DNA of 64,000 nucleotides from Rhabditoides inermis (Eukaryota; Nematoda; Chromadorea; Rhabditida; Rhabditidae). How positions within the stretch are numbered: the stretch's first letter is position 1; each line of letters begins with the position of its first letter. The notes below the pieces were generated by a model, which ran no database searches, was not told the origin of the DNA, and was given only the letters and a program-made list of their open reading frames with translations. Positions 1 to 11,363 of the stretch are shown piece after piece. A program made the translations under genes and the position numbers. Location: positions 25,001 to 89,000 of the forward strand of contig CAWZYM010000213.1 of NCBI GenBank assembly GCA_963966185.1. The letters are read 5' to 3'.

Positions 1-34
1 CACTTCGTTGGAAGCCTGTGCTACGTTCGTAACA
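1..34 (+). mobile_element. 3' end of a short LTR (left copy)
   Basis: These 34 bases are identical to the last 34 bases of the LTR at 9830-9988 and end in CA, so the window opens inside the left LTR of the same family. The next bases begin TGG (from 35 counting the shared A), as expected for a tRNA primer binding site. The rest of this LTR is outside the window. Confidence 0.7.
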
Positions 35-266
35 TGGTGCATCGGCCGAATGGAGGCTGCTGAAGATCCGCGTGGCAGGAGCCAGGCAACCGCGGAGCAC
101 CGACCCGTCTACTAGAAGATCGTAGACGTCGCCTTCTGGAGACCATCACCGGAGGCGCCAACGGATTCATTGGAGCAATCAAGGACACAGAGACTGGAGC
201 TGAGGCCGCAGGACAAGAAGAAGTACGTCTACATCACGGAGCGCCACTCCGAAACCGCGATTCTTT
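35..266 (+). other. 5' internal remnant of the short-LTR element, with primer-binding-like start
   Basis: Starts TGGTGCATCGGCC directly after the LTR end, a plausible primer binding site, although I cannot name the tRNA. One frame from about 113 is open up to the transposon border and reads as a charged, Gag-like start, but nothing in it is diagnostic. The segment is cut off by the inverted-repeat element that begins at 267. Confidence 0.45.
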
Positions 267-410
267 AATCTTTCGCGTACAATTCTTTAAGAATTCTAGT
301 ACGCGAAATTGAAGAATTCTATGCCCGAAATTTCTGAATTCTTCGCGAATTTTTGCCGAATTATTAAAGAATTTCGTTTTGAATGCAGGAATTCTTATAG
401 AATTTTATGA
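267..410 (+). repeat. Left terminal inverted repeat and subterminal palindromes
   Basis: Bases 267-296 are the reverse complement of 9590-9619. The following 110 bases contain several GAATTC/AATTCTT half-palindromes separated by CGCG-containing spacers. In CACTA elements such subterminal motifs bind transposase; that role here is inference. Confidence 0.8.
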
Positions 411-1003
411 GAATTTTCAAAGAACTTCTCAAAGCGAATCCAGGGATTCGCTTTGAGAAGTTCCCTTCCTATTTGACCCCATCCGATTCCTGGCCATATT
501 CATTAATTGTTTGTCTGTTAAATCAACATTATTCAATGAAGTGCAAAAAAGTTTATTTGCCTCGATTCACAGAAGAAAAAACTCGGAAAACAACTCAATA
601 CAAACAAGCAAACAAACGTCAACTGAACTCTTTCTAACAACCGGTATTAAATTATAGCACAGTATTCATATGGCATTCATTCACAATCGATTTCTCTGCC
701 TATCGGAAAAATATTGCAGATCATAGAAGACATTCAGAACAGTCAGATCACGGTTCATACACATAGTCGTACAGTCTCTCTCTCCTTTACCTCTCTATCT
801 ACGTCTCTCTTCCTCTCTCTCTCACTTATCGCCCTCTTCTTCGCAACGCTGGATCCTGGCGCGCTTGTTGTCTGGGAGGTTCGCGTCCTTCAGAAGGCGC
901 TTGTACTTCTCGCAGGCGATTCGTCGCAGGGGGATGCCCATCTCATTCTTATCTTTCGCGAACACGAGGCTGCAAACATATTACATATAAAGATGTCTTG
1001 TAC

Positions 1004-1547
1004 TAGGGACCACAATGCCATTTTCAGATACTTGGATATGATATAGGAATTAGTTCAATAATGTAGTTCATTGCAAGCTGATTTCAAAAATATATAATGT
1101 TCAGAGGGTTCATCGTTCACATTGCGCTCAAATTCCGCGCGGCGCGCGCACCCGAGCGCGCGCTCACACAGGGAAAGTGCGACAGAGGGCGGCTAGATCA
1201 AATCACTTATGACGTCATCGATAGTTAAATTATGAATATATTCGTTTATATTAGTAGCGATACGCTTTGTTCGAACTTGAAGTACTTGAAGAAAAACGTC
1301 TCTTACGACCTCATTTTTCATTACTCATTTTGGGCAATGGCGGCTAGATCAAAGCAATATGACGTCATCATATCACTCTTTATCGAGTTTCAGTACTTTA
1401 CAGGGTAGATGATCCCATAAATAAAATATCGTTGGAATCAGCGCGAAAGGGCGAATCGTTATATGCTAATTAGAGCACATCATGTGTCCAGTGAGAAAAT
1501 GTTACATGATTTTGCCGGGCTCTCTGCAACTCACGTTGTGGTTCCTA
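1004..1547. mobile_element. MITE copy 1 (TAGGGACC ends)
   Basis: Starts TAGGGACCACAA and ends with the near reverse complement TTGTGGTTCCTA. Its core has a CpG-rich block near 1135-1195 (GCGCGCGCACCCGAGCGCGC) followed by TGACGTCAT. The same ends, core and TGACGTCAT occur in opposite orientation at 51328-51733. There is no coding capacity. The TA at each end fits a TA target duplication. Confidence 0.6.
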
Positions 1548-1577
1548 GTCTTGTACAAGGCATTCAGCCAATGAAAC

Positions 1578-3633
1578 TCACATGACAGCGTCAAAGATTT
1601 TGACACACCACTCAGATTGCTGGGCGGAGAACGCCGGACCGAACACCTGGGTGCAGCAGAAGTCTGGACAAATGAATTATTAAAAAAATATGGTCTTTAA
1701 TGTCCCACCTCTTATAGTCTTTGCTGTGTCGATGTTGATTGCAGTAAGGTAGCCACGATTGCCCTTCGGTTGATGCAGCGACACATTTGATTTGAACGAG
1801 AGAGTTAGAAGAGCTTGACAAGTAGACGGTTTCTTGTGCTGCAATTCAAAATATATAACATTACAATATCAACTGAACATACGGAGACTATCCACATTCG
1901 GAAAAAGTCACGGACGCGTTCTCCATCGCAGCCACCCCTGCCATTCTTGCGGTACTGCATCTCGTAGAAGTTGTCCAGCTGAGAACCTGAACAACAGCCA
2001 AATTCCACTTTTCGGTCACCTTATTCCATTCGGCCAGAAGGGGGGGGGTGCTTATTTTCAAACAAACATGAAATTTCGTGCGATATCCGCACCGCTTGCA
2101 CGTTTAACAATTAGAATCTGCTGGACTGTTTTTTAAAGCTACATACTGTTGTCGCAGTTGAACTGATGAACTCAAAATCGCGCAGTTTATGTTTCAAAAT
2201 AAGCCCCCGCTTGTTTCTGGCAAAATGAAAAGAACGTTGTATGAACAAAACATAAATGTACTTACCTACGAAAAGGTCGCACTCCGCCGTCGAAACTCCT
2301 CTGTTTTCCTCGGATAGAGTCGAGTCGCCAAATCGTTTTTCGCCGTATCGTCCTTCCTGGTCAGCTATGGCATGGGCGGTCGTCGTCGCAGTGTCCCGGG
2401 CTTGTTTCACTTGGGCCTTCTTCTTCTCGATCACTTGCTGTGCAGAATTTAATTAAAATTTGAAAAGAATTTAATTAGTAGTTGCACATGCCACTGCACC
2501 TCCGCCTTGAGTTTGAAGATGGTGCCGTACAGATCTGCTTGCCATCCATCTCCTGCTTCGGCATACTTGCAGGCCCACACGCCGATGTCGTATTCGTCTA
2601 GACAGGAGACGTATCGTTTTTTGTACAACCAGTTCTGCAAAAAATTGCATACTTCTATGAACACAAATTAAATAAAAACAAAGCAAAATGAACTAACCTC
2701 CACGTCCTTGCTGTTGTGGAACGTGCCGTTGACGAGACCGGCGGCGATGAACTCAGCCACTTCCTTCAGAGTGCTGTTGCGACCTATACAATATAAATAA
2801 CATACTATATCATTTACTACAACTAACGGATGGTCGACTGCAGCGGATCGTTGTTCCCTCCCTCGTTTCCACTTGCATCCGCTGCATCAGCGAAGTCTCC
2901 GGCGACGTCAGCAGGTTGCTCAGTAACGCCATCATCGGTGATACTGAACGAACATCGTGTTAAAACACAGACAGGAATAGATCACTCACTCTACTGGCGT
3001 GTTTTCGGCACGAACAGCGTCTTGACGATGGTCCTAGTATAACAAAATCATGACACATTAGTCAGGAGATTAAATGTACCTGCTCGATCGTCGAAGCCCC
3101 ACACGGCATATTCGAACTCATTCCCGCCGAACCGTCAAATCCGTGATGAGACTGATAATTCGTAATACTAGTAACGATAAAAGATACATTGACACACCTG
3201 ATGTACTTGCCGCAAATACGCGAGTTCTCGGAGAAGATGCTGTGTGCGGGTATTGATAGACTCCTAAAAAAAGAGTACATCACACATAACTGATGATACA
3301 CCGCTATACCTCAGACGGAATCGGTTGCACCATCGGTGTCAATGGACTGGATGCGCTCATCGGCTGCATCTGTAAAAACGACACCGAACATAAGTTCGTA
3401 TGAGTATACGATATTCACTCACTTGATGGTAAGAGTATGTATCCGTGGCTGACGAAGAGGCGCGAGAGAACGTCACCTGTAATCAAATTCACACTTATTT
3501 TTGACATCACCCGATAACTTTAACTTGATTCACCATGATATCAACTCACTTCATGAGACGTTTGCGAGGGAGGAAGAAAGGGAAGGCTTTGCTCTCGCGA
3601 AGGCCAGGAATCGCCACCAAAACGGCGTTCCAT
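1578..3633 (-). CDS. Second protein of the CACTA-like transposon (function unknown)
   Basis: Multi-exon gene directly downstream of the transposase. The 3' exons join cleanly in phase: 2990-3033, 2828-2943, 2698-2783, 2500-2634, 2266-2437, 1883-1986, 1709-1838 and 1578-1663, ending in TGA. They give roughly 290 residues: an acidic stretch, a Trp/Tyr-rich segment, a charged helical segment near 2300-2437, then a C-terminal part rich in aromatic residues and Cys. The 5' exons (3080-3633; candidate start at 3633) are less certain, because the exon at 3198-3261 does not join the next exon in frame with the sites I can see. The C-terminal half resembles, weakly and by eye, the protein at 19648-29221. 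By analogy with TnpA of CACTA elements it may bind DNA, but this is only positional. Confidence 0.55.
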
Positions 3634-3901
3634 GGACTGAAATGGCCAACGTATTTCAAATGAGATATCCACTACACAAAATGAGCTATGAAACGACCAA
3701 CAACAAAACGCCTTACGCGAACTAAGACAGTATTTAATAGAAAATCTCATTACAAATTCGAAAGTCGTTGTGATAAATGCAATTATCAATCAATAAAAAC
3801 CCGAATTGAAATTTACACTATGAAATACGACCAGCTGATTTTGCAACCGTATTTATTTTGCGATTATTTTTTTTTATAAATCCTTGAATGTCAAATATAC
3901 C

Positions 3902-6284
3902 TTAACGCGAGTAGGGTGCGGAACTCATGTTGAACACTAGCTCTCGTCCGCGTATTACGACGATGATCGCAGGTCCGAGAATCGCAGTGACAGGAAGAAT
4001 ACTGCGTTGTGTGACGGTGCAAGGCGCTACCTCGTGGAAAAACGAGTTTCTTCGCTCCAAACTTGCAAACCAGTTCTGCAGCCTCCGGTCGTTCGACTGT
4101 GCAACTTTCTGAGCGAGAGTGTCAAAAGGAGAGACCAGTGTACGGAAATCTGCGAGCACAGAGACATCTCCGTTTGCGTCAAATCCGAATGCGAGAACTG
4201 ATCCGACGATATAGGTTCCTCCCCATTTGATGACAATGAGGTGCGATTGTGAAGCACATCTTTCCCTGTTCCAGTCCTCAAAAGAAGTATAGATCTGACC
4301 GTCCACAGCCGCTCTTCTCCTGGAAACCTCTCGTACAAACAAGCGACCTGACCACCATACTGACCACACAAGCAACGCTGGATTTGGGAGTAGTTGATTG
4401 ATCATCGCGTTGTACAGATGTCCTGTGTGGAGAAGGTCGGAATCGACAACCTCAAAATGCAAATGAACATTCAATTTGAAACATCCGACTCACTTCTACT
4501 GACTCTGCAATTCGTCTTGATTTGGTCATCACGGAAGTAGATGGGGGTTCGAAGAGAGCGAGAAGAGAGCCGCAGTCTGCATCGCCATTTCTGGCGCGAA
4601 ATTCCACTTCCGGAAGACAGTAGGAAAGAACCGCTACCCTACAACTTTGAGCTAGCAAAGAAAGAAAAAAAAGTCATACCTCCAGAATGCCTGGCGTCCT
4701 CCTCCTCTAGTGTTACCTCTGCGGAGAGTTCGCTTCATCCAGCCATTAAACCGTTCGAACATAGCCGTACTTAACTCTGATAAGTTGCAAACAGAGCGTA
4801 CGTCATCAGCACCGTGTTTCCCGAGTTGCTAGACAATACATGTATTGAATAAACAATCACTTGAACCTACATGTTGTTTCCAAGTAGTAGTGCCTACGCC
4901 GAGCTTCAGACTTTGAAACACATATGTCTCTGACAGAAGAGTTGCTAGCCACGCGCAGTCATCTGAAAAAATGTCCACTATTGTGCAAGACAAAATAGAA
5001 AAAAAAGTTATTAATACCTCTGTCCAAAGTCCACGAGCAATCCATCCATCTCCATGCCAGCGTGTGGGATAAAAGAATAGCCGCAGTCCAAGGATCAGCA
5101 ATCATATCAAGTGAGACCGCGAGAGGGATGAACGTGGATGCCGTCTATTAAATTCGTACGGCTTCAGCGAACAATTCAGATTTACCAACCATGAGCTTCT
5201 CTCCTCCAGATAGCAGAGACAGTCGACGCAGATCATCCGTCGGCGGTGCCTTCACGTAGGTTGGTAGCTCGCAGTTCTGCATAGCAGAAACAAGATCGTC
5301 GATGTCCGCTGGAGACACTCGTGCGGATCGAACACGACTGCTCGACGTGAAGCAATCTAAGATAAACAACGATCATTATGATAATGATAAATGAGTACAT
5401 ACTGCGCATTGCGTCCATTGCCACCCCTTCAGATATTGTGTGGAGATGGTCGCAGATCGACTGAGTTGGTGGGAAATGGCGGACCCACACATTAGACCCT
5501 GAAACTAACATATTAAAAGATTACACATTTGGTAATTCAAACCTCGGAAACCTCGAACCCTGTTGCGTGAGTCATCTAATACGCAGTTTAACGCGCCGCC
5601 GTAAGATCGATACCCATCAGCTTGGGGAGGCCATCTGACAGCACCTAAAATTTGTACTATTAGTCTACTTGTATATTTGTATGTCAATTAGAATGTTAAT
5701 TGACTGCTAATTGAATGTCACTAATTCACCTTGTGTGTGAGTTCCTCGCTGCACACAACGTGGACAAGAAGAATAGCCAGTAGGGGATGGCAGCATCCAC
5801 ATTGAGTTTCCCGCCTAAGAAATTACAATAGTTCTCATTTGCATATTAAAAATAAATCTCTGTCCAAAGTCCACGAGCAATCCGTGCGCACAATGTCTAG
5901 CTAGGCAACCGTACGTGGAACAGAAAACACACCTGCCCATCCAACACTTCATACGAAACTCTGCATCGTACAAACCAAACCTGAAAAATGAAATAAACAC
6001 TACTCAAATGTTGCTAACTCACCTGTCCTTGTGCCTCGATACGGATAGGGTTCTGAACCGTGCTTTGCATCCACGCGATGAAGGGAGTGAGGATGTTTCC
6101 CCAAGAGTGTTGCTTCGGTGTACCCGCACAGTGAACGCCACCAAGAACGCAGATGTTGGTCGACTTTCCACGATAAGAGGGCGGCAGATCAGCACACGCC
6201 ACATATACGGGCCACATTCCAGACCTAAACCACAAGGATCAAGTCAAAAAATATATAGAGAGAGAGAGCGAGTGAGCAAAAGAT

Positions 6285-6329
<45 letters not shown>

Positions 6330-6335
6330 GAGCGC

Positions 6336-6376
<41 letters not shown>

Positions 6377-6538
6377 TGAGCGAAAGATGTGAGAGAGAGA
6401 GAGCGGGAGAGGGAGAGAGGAGCGCGGAAGAGAGAGAGAGTGTGAGAACGCGCGAGTAAGCGAAAGAGAAAGAGAGAGAGCGCGCGCTCGAGTGAGCGTA
6501 AGATAAGAGAGAGAGAGAGAGAGAGATTGGAGCGCGGA

Positions 6539-6582
<44 letters not shown>

Positions 6583-6660
6583 TGAGCGAAAGATGTGAGA
6601 GAGAGAGAGCGGGAGAGGGAGAGAGGAGCGCGGAAGAGAGAGAGAGAGAGATTGGAGCGC

Positions 6661-6719
<59 letters not shown>

Positions 6720-6729
6720 TGAGCGAAAG

Positions 6730-6788
<59 letters not shown>

Positions 6789-6885
6789 GAAGAGGGAGAG
6801 AGGAGCGCGGAAGAGAGAGAGAGAGTGAGAACGCGCGAGTAAGCGAAAGAGAAAGAGAGAGAGCGCGCGCTCGAGTGAGCGTGAG

Positions 6886-6926
<41 letters not shown>

Positions 6927-6932
6927 GAGCGC

Positions 6933-6981
<49 letters not shown>

Positions 6982-7109
6982 TGAGCGAAAGATGTGAGAG
7001 AGAGAGCGGGAGAGGGAGAGAGGAGCGCGGAAGAGAGAGAGAGAGAGTGAGAACGCGCGAGTAAGCGAAAGAGAAAGAGAGAGAGCGCGCGCTCGAGTGA
7101 GCGTAAGAT

Positions 7110-7150
<41 letters not shown>

Positions 7151-7159
7151 GAGCGCGGA

Positions 7160-7190
<31 letters not shown>

Positions 7191-7335
7191 GAGAGAGAGC
7201 GAGTGAGCGAAAGATGTGAGAGAGAGAGAGAGAGAGAGCGGGAAAGGGAGATAGGAGCGCGGAAGAGAGAGAGTGTGAGAACGCGCGAGTAAGCGAAAGA
7301 GAAAGAGAGAGAGCGCGCGCTCGAGTGAGCGTGAG

Positions 7336-7370
<35 letters not shown>

Positions 7371-7376
7371 GAGCGC

Positions 7377-7419
<43 letters not shown>

Positions 7420-7547
7420 TGAGCGAAAGATGTGAGAGAGAGAGCGGGAGAGGGAGAGAGGAGCGCGGAAGAGAGAGAGAGAGAGTGAGAACGCGCGAGT
7501 AAGCGAAAGAGAAAGAGAGAGAGCGCGCGCTCGAGTGAGCGTAAGAT

Positions 7548-7596
<49 letters not shown>

Positions 7597-7604
7597 GAGC
7601 GCGG

Positions 7605-7685
<81 letters not shown>

Positions 7686-9134
7686 TGGAGCGCGGAAGAG
7701 AGAGAGAGAGAGAGACGGAGACAGAGTTTCTTCAATCTACATCTAATCTACATGCATCCGAAATTCAGGTCAGAAAAGGGAAAACAATAATACAGTACAC
7801 TGGACAAATATACTGACCTGCTGTTCCCTTTCAAGGGCACGCCATCCGTACTCAACACAAACTGAGCTGTAAGAATGTGGTTTTGGAAGTCGTTGGCTGT
7901 TTCCAGTCGCTCTCGGAACTTGGGATAATGCCTGCAGTCGTTTCTGGACACGTTGTTTGGATTTTGATGTAAGTATGTGTGAATACGGACAACTTCCTGA
8001 AATAAAAAGTAAATTTACATCAATTACCATACTTTTTACCTGGAGATTTCTCTCGATGACGTAAGCGAGATGGTTGTAGTCAGTCAGCACGAAAACCGTA
8101 TAGTTTCGCAAACTGAGGGATCGTTTCTGGATACGGCCGACAAATCGGGCATTGATGTAGCGAGATCGCCTAAAACAAAGTTATTTTAATAAAATTGCAA
8201 AGTCAATCAGTACCTCATGTGACGTAGGCGACGTGTGCGACATGTCTGCGAGATGCAACGCGTGACACTGTTCCGTAGTCTCATCCCACAAACACCGCAG
8301 TGCTCAGTTTCTGTCATTGGAATCACGCTCTTGATAGCTTTCACTAGTGCTATTTCTTGTTTCTCGTCGAATCGCACTCGTCTAGACGCTGATCTTCGTT
8401 TGCTTCGGTCGACTTCTTTCCGCACTTGTTCCTCACTTTTCCCTTCATATACGTCTTCGAGTGTGACTGTAAGAAGTTCAGAAGATATGGGAGATAGCCA
8501 GGCAGTAGATCTCGGACCGCCTCCAGGAGGTCCGACAGGTCCAGGAGGTCCACCGCCTCCAGGCGGTCCACCGGGTCCAGGAGGTCCACCGGGTCCTGGA
8601 GGTCCGACAGGTCCAGGAGGTCCGACAGGTCCAGGAGGTCCACCGCCTCCAGGCGGTCCACCGGGTCCAGGAGGTCCACCGGGTCCTGGAGGTCCGACAG
8701 GTCCAGGAGGTCCGACAGGTTCAGGAGGTCCACCGCCTCCAGGCGGTCCACCGCCTCCAGGCGGTCCACCGGGTCCAGGCGGTCCACCGGGTCCAGGAGG
8801 TCCACCGGGTCCAGAAGGTCCGACAGGTCTAGGAGGTCCGGCGGGTGCAGCAGATCCGACGGGTCCCGGAGGTCCGATGGGTCCAGGAGGTCCACTGGAT
8901 ACAGGAGGTCCGGAAGGGCTAGACGGACACGGAGAATTCGGTGCGGACAGTCCCCACTGCTCCTCCTCCTCTCCATAACGAACTCCGGTATCATCTTTGA
9001 CAACGGGACGAGTGAAGGCTAAAAAACCGTGATTTCATATTATGTGTGAAAACAAGGCAACATATCTAACCTCTTTTGACAGCTGAAATTCGTTCTGGTC
9101 CTTTTTTGAACAGAGCTCGACGCCGCGGCGCCAT
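3902..9134 (-). CDS. CACTA/Plavaka-like transposase with collagen-like N-terminal region
   Basis: Fifteen exons joining in phase to about 979 residues: 9071-9134, 8214-9018, 8040-8169, 7818-7996, 6023-6224, 5933-5980, 5730-5814, 5543-5644, 5403-5498, 5190-5356, 5018-5144, 4871-4962, 4680-4828, 4494-4638, 3902-4450. Exon 2 encodes a Gly-Pro-Pro-rich tract of about 125 residues, then a basic segment and a Cys pair pattern (CGVC...CRTRR). Exons 4-9 carry hallmarks of CACTA-type transposases: [12 protein letters not shown] followed by [19 protein letters not shown], then GYSSCPRC, then [18 protein letters not shown]. Exon 13 has a [17 protein letters not shown] segment. Intron 4 (6225-7817) is filled by a (GA)n array; the other introns are 40-120 bp. 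Two further copies of the 3' exons (29356-48957 and 60574-62640) support the exon borders. No frameshift is needed, so it may be functional. Confidence 0.8.
6257..7723. repeat. (GA)n array with higher-order repeat structure
   Basis: About 1.47 kb of GA dinucleotides punctuated by recurring words (GGAGCGCGGAAGAG, GCGAGTGAGCGAAAGATG, GAGAACGCGCGAGTAAGC, GCGCGCGCTCGAGTGAGCG). These recur in the same order roughly every 250-330 bp, giving about four to five higher-order units. The whole array lies in intron 4 of the transposase gene. Confidence 0.9.
8508..8895 (-). repeat. Collagen-like Gly-Pro-Pro coding repeat
   Basis: A 9-bp-based repeat (GGACCTCCT / GGACCCGGT on the minus strand) inside exon 2 of the transposase. 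It translates to G-P-P, G-P-G and G-P-V triplets plus G-G-G-G-P-P variants. Both strands are open through it, so the plus-strand frame is a shadow. Confidence 0.85.
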
Positions 9135-9367
9135 CTCAGTCTGAAGTTGTTATAGATAATTTCACATAAATGTTATAATTGGAACAAATTCTGAAAAAAA
9201 AACAAGTACACTTTCATCAATAAAAAATTGTTCATAAAAAAGTTAAAAGAATCATGTGAACAAGAAACAGTGAAAGAGAAACAAAGAAGACAATGAAAAC
9301 ACTAATCAATGCGAGCGAGTTGATGAACGCCAGTTTCAATCAGTCAGTTTCACGCGCACTGTATCGA
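9135..9367. other. Transposase 5' flank, no gene seen
   Basis: AT-rich sequence upstream of the transposase start at 9134. I see no further exon, TATA box or repeat that I can support here. Confidence 0.4.
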
Positions 9368-9619
9368 AACTCAGCGTTTCTTTGATAATTCCTGAATTAT
9401 TCTTGAAGAATTCACATACAGTGTTACGTTTTTTTAAGAACTCTTAAAAAATTCTTTAAGAATTCACATACAGTGTTACGTTTTAGAAGAATTCTTGAAG
9501 AGTTCTTGAAGAATTCTTTCTTACGTGAACAGATAGAAAAATTCTTCATGAAATCGAAGTAGAATTATATCCGACAAGTGACTGTTCTTGAATTCTTAAA
9601 GAATTGTACGCGAAAGATT
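9368..9619 (-). repeat. Right terminal inverted repeat and subterminal palindromes
   Basis: Contains the right copy of the 30-bp inverted repeat (9590-9619) and at least five AATTCTTNAAGAATTC-type palindromes. Two of them sit in direct copies of a block ending in the shared string ACATACAGTGTTACGTTTT (near 9413 and 9465). Confidence 0.75.
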
Positions 9620-9829
9620 GTATCCTTTCACTTTCGGAGCAGCCACTGACCACTCCGGAACTCAATGGATATATACTGCCAGGGAAAGAGCAGTGAAAGA
9701 AGACAGGAAGCCCCACTCGGAAAAGGAATCGCGAGGAGAGAGGCGTCTTCAACTGGACAAGCCGGGAGCAGGATCGGGGGGAGCTGCGCGCACGGGAGAT
9801 GTTGAACGTCTTCGCGTTCAAGGGGGGAG
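9620..9829 (+). other. 3' internal remnant of the short-LTR element with polypurine tract
   Basis: Ends in a purine run, AAGGGGGGAG (9820-9829), immediately before TGTCGCGCC of the LTR. This is the expected place for the plus-strand primer. The preceding 190 bases are open in one frame and rich in charged residues, perhaps the tail of a lost polyprotein. Confidence 0.6.
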
Positions 9830-9988
9830 TGTCGCGCCTAACGCGGATCGAAATCTAGAGAACTAGACATAGCCAGTTCAATATAAGAAGTGCAAGAATG
9901 TTGCGTATTGCGGGCTATATAAGGCTACCCTTGATTGTTATCTTTGTCGATAAACACTTCGTTGGAAGCCTGTGCTACGTTCGTAACA
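9830..9988 (+). mobile_element. Short LTR (right copy)
   Basis: 159 bp, starting TGTCGCGCC and ending GTAACA. It has a TATA box (CTATATAAGG near 9913), a polypurine tract directly upstream, and its last 34 bases are identical to 1-34. The interior has no gag-pol left; the CACTA-like element occupies nearly all of it. Confidence 0.75.
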
Positions 9989-10870
9989 AATGTATGCAGG
10001 TTGGTGAAAACTGATGAGCGCAAAATGTATCAAAATGCAGAAACTGGTGCCATTTGGTGCCTGAGGAAGAAAGACGATCACGGGATGGCAGCAATGTGGA
10101 AGTTGATGCGAGCATACTCGGCGTCTTCAATCCAATTGACCGGGCATCGCCCATTCTACTCGAACGTGTGCAGAGCTACTAATGGCCTGGTTTCACTCCC
10201 GACCGACGCCCCCATCTTCGCATTTTACAACGTCACTCAGTTCGAAGTGTTCATCCTTCTCTAGTGTTCGAGTTTTTGATTTGGCCTCCGTTTTCGTATT
10301 GGAATCCAAAAACCTTGGGTTTGACTCTAATTCCATTGGGAAAGCTCCGAAACTTAATTTCTCTCTTAAAACTTATCGCAAAGCGTCCAGTTTTCTGGAA
10401 AAGATGCCCAGATAGAATGCTCAGAGATCTCAGGTGCTCGATTTTTCGATTTCCGTCATTTTTACCGTGTTTGAGAACAAAAACACACAATCGGGGTAAA
10501 TTTGCATAAAATTCCTGACTGTCTGGAATGCCAGCCATATTGCCGTATGATGAAAAAAGAGAATGGCATACATGTACGTGAATAAACGTATTGTGGGTGG
10601 GCAACTGCCAATAGAGAGCAGAATAGTGAAAAGAGTTTTCATCACTAAGTGTTACCGTCTACCGGAGACCCCTAGGAGCACAATGGTCGCGAAACGCACA
10701 CCCTCGGCGTGAATACCCTAGTTACAAAAATAGGCTTACCAGAACAAGACCCTACAAGTATTCTCTATTTCGTCCTTCATTACCGTCAGTCCTCGAACAT
10801 TCAAATTTCATACAAAACGCAAGACAGTGCAGATGGACACGTTTATTAACGAAAGCCGACTGTGTTAGTG
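9989..10870. other. Intergenic sequence with a small LINE fragment
   Basis: No gene recognised. Bases about 10062-10125 are a near copy, in reverse orientation, of part of the non-LTR retroelement at 12236-12300, so this is a small minus-strand fragment of the same family. Short open frames here have no recognisable content. Confidence 0.5.
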
Positions 10871-11323
10871 TTACTTTCCGAAGCCGCCAAAAAATCCATT
10901 AAGGCACATGTTGTGCTCGAGCGGGCGGTTGCCGAACATCCTGTCGCAGAATTCCTTTTTGTCGTCACTCTGCTTGAACTCCCTTCTATTCATACAGGCA
11001 CGATATAGGGACATGTCTCCTTCGGCGCGACTCAAACACCCACTGTGTTTGTCCTGCAAAAGAGAAGGTACTCGAGAAGTATGCGGGTAGATATAGTCTG
11101 CGCCAGAGCCATAGTTTTCGATCTACCTCGCGCGCAGTTCGAAATACGGTGTCATAACCGTCTGGCTCTCTTGTTTTGCGCGCTATTGCCGCGAGCTGAC
11201 TCTTCGTCGTTCTCGGATCTACCACCTATTGCGAGCATAGAACCATAGTCGTACCTCGACTCTGCTTGGGAAGAAGTAGGCCGATGCAGAAGCAACGAGA
11301 GCGAGAAGGAGAAGAAGGCGCAT
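10871..11323 (-). CDS. Small secreted four-Cys protein, paralogue 1
   Basis: Two exons (11255-11323 and 10871-11053) flank a 201-bp intron (11054-11254) with GT..AG ends in phase 0. The product is 83 residues. It starts with a clear signal peptide (MRLLLLLALVASASA, cleavage probably before YFFPSR). The mature part has four cysteines spaced like those of the paralogue at 12910-13202, including the shared YRACM motif, and ends in GK. Upstream, CCCCACACTCTACC directly before the ATG is shared by both paralogues. I do not recognise the family. Extracellular location is inferred from the signal peptide. Confidence 0.8.
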
Positions 11324-11356
11324 GGTAGAGTGTGGGGAGGAGAATAGACAAGGACC

Positions 11357-11363
11357 ATTTATA
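11357..11363 (-). promoter_or_regulatory. TATA box of secreted paralogue 1
   Basis: TATAAAT on the minus strand, 34 bp upstream of the ATG at 11323. A very short 5' UTR would result. Confidence 0.5.

Larger units (their letters stand above)
267..9619. mobile_element. CACTA/Plavaka-like DNA transposon, copy A
   Basis: Bounded by a perfect 30-bp inverted repeat (267-296 and 9590-9619). Inside both ends are many short AT-rich palindromes of the GAATTCTTNAAGAATTC type, resembling the subterminal repeats of En/Spm (CACTA) elements. It carries two minus-strand multi-exon genes, the transposase (3902-9134) and a second protein (1578-3633). The ends do not read CACTA and I could not find a convincing target duplication, so the superfamily call rests on the transposase. 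The element lies inside an LTR-bounded unit. Confidence 0.75.

Noticed and set aside
6257..7816. Arg/Glu and Ser/Leu frames in the GA array
   Set aside because: Microsatellite shadows inside an intron of the transposase.
8235..8978. Plus-strand 247-residue Gly-Pro-Pro frame
   Set aside because: It is the reverse-strand shadow of transposase exon 2. The minus strand joins in phase to 14 other exons with transposase motifs, whereas the plus frame has none.
267..9619. piggyBac-type TTAA border at 265-268
   Set aside because: The right border reads TTGT, not TTAA, and the transposase is CACTA-like.
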